DNA from: Verrucomicrobiota bacterium
Lineage (GTDB): Bacteria > Verrucomicrobiota > Verrucomicrobiia > Chthoniobacterales > UBA10450
Reading direction: 5' to 3'
DNA: 6,077 bases
Assembly: GCA_003219945.1 (NCBI GenBank)
Contig: QHQV01000447.1
Coordinates: 1-6,077, forward strand
Notes under the pieces: generated by a model
Seen by the model: only the letters and a program-made list of their open reading frames with translations
What the model was told of the DNA's origin: nothing
Database searches by the model: none
Translations under genes and position numbers: made by a program
Part shown: positions 5,861 through 6,077 of the stretch, piece after piece
Layout: every line of letters begins with the position of its first letter
Numbering within the stretch: the stretch's first letter is position 1

Positions 5861-5866
5861 GAGGAG
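5861..5866 (+). promoter_or_regulatory. Shine-Dalgarno of infC (decides the start)
   Basis: GAGGAG is the only strong Shine-Dalgarno in the window. It lies 11 bases before the in-frame CTG at 5878. The infC frame is closed by TGA at 5869-5871, and no ATG, GTG or TTG occurs before the conserved RIRAREVR segment. The site therefore points to a non-canonical start. Confidence 0.6.
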
Positions 5867-5877
5867 ATTGATCTAAT

Positions 5878-6077
5878 CTGCAACCACAAATTCGTGTAAA
5901 CGGTCGGATTCGCGCTCGCGAAGTCCGGGTCATTATGGGGTCAACCAGCGAGCAGCTCGGCGTCATGCGATTAAGTGACGCCTTGCGTAAAGCTCAGACT
6001 CTCGGCCTAGATTTGGTCGAAGTCGCCCCCACGGCGAATCCGCCTGTGTGCAAGATTGTCGATTTCGGAAAGTTCCG
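5878..6077 (+). CDS. infC: Translation initiation factor IF-3, N-terminal part (runs off right edge)
   Basis: IF-3 binds the 30S subunit, prevents premature 50S joining and enforces initiator-tRNA and start-codon fidelity. The 66 visible codons cover the N-terminal domain: [15 protein letters not shown], then [17 protein letters not shown] and [10 protein letters not shown], then [13 protein letters not shown]. These match the conserved IF-3 N-domain, including the PPVCKIxDFGKF signature that leads into the linker. The frame is shut by TGA at 5869-5871. The only plausible initiators between that stop and the conserved domain are CTG 5878 (11 bases after GAGGAG) and ATT 5890 (too far from it). 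CTG is chosen. infC starting with a rare codon, AUU in Escherichia coli, is a known autoregulatory device because IF-3 discriminates against non-AUG starts. The 3' end and probable rpmI-rplT partners lie beyond the window. Confidence 0.93.
   Translation, partial: MQPQIRVNGRIRAREVRVIMGSTSEQLGVMRLSDALRKAQTLGLDLVEVAPTANPPVCKIVDFGKF

Noticed and set aside
5644..5877. tRNA or riboswitch upstream of infC
   Set aside because: No cloverleaf, T-loop GTTCGA-type motif or known riboswitch core was found.
5157..5966. 269-codon minus-strand open frame
   Set aside because: Antisense to the DsbA-like gene and the infC start; Ser/Ala/Arg-rich with no motif.

Overview
The window looks like a stretch of an environmental bacterial chromosome, most likely Verrucomicrobiota near Chthoniobacterales / Candidatus Udaeobacter. 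That placement is inferred from the look of the glucan phosphorylase, the IF-3 N-terminus and a decayed C-terminal fragment resembling tail-fibre-type proteins I associate with that group. No sequence search was run. Genes mostly lack clear Shine-Dalgarno sequences; infC is the exception.

Layout. Positions 1-121 may hold the 3' end of an unrecognised plus-strand gene. Positions 238-531 (+) hold only the first ~84 codons of an MBOAT / AlgI-like membrane O-acyltransferase, then unrelated sequence and a stop, so it is a truncated remnant. Positions 532-1185 carry no intact gene. They hold several strong inverted repeats and a minus-strand decayed coding fragment, and look like a rearranged intergenic graveyard. 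Positions 3680-1186 (-) encode an alpha-glucan phosphorylase (GlgP, DUF3417-containing type) broken into two reading frames. About 61 nt appear to be missing at 2194-2198, taking with them the conserved phosphate-binding GFARRFATYKR segment. Positions 4881-3847 (-) encode a rhomboid intramembrane serine protease with an N-terminal membrane extension. A 102-nt AT-rich divergent promoter region with three 16-nt direct repeats separates it from a plus-strand DsbA/FrnE-like thioredoxin-fold protein (4984-5643). A well-formed sigma-70-like promoter and a strong Shine-Dalgarno then precede infC (IF-3), which runs off the right edge and appears to start at a non-AUG codon (CTG 5878).

How the genes relate. 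They do not form one pathway. GlgP would release glucose-1-phosphate from glycogen. The rhomboid and the DsbA-like protein point to membrane and protein-quality functions, though the latter's site is CxxS. infC normally heads a translation operon (infC-rpmI-rplT) that would continue to the right. No new multi-gene system is evident. The most notable points are the lesion in glgP, the non-canonical infC start, and the repeat-rich region beside the truncated MBOAT gene.
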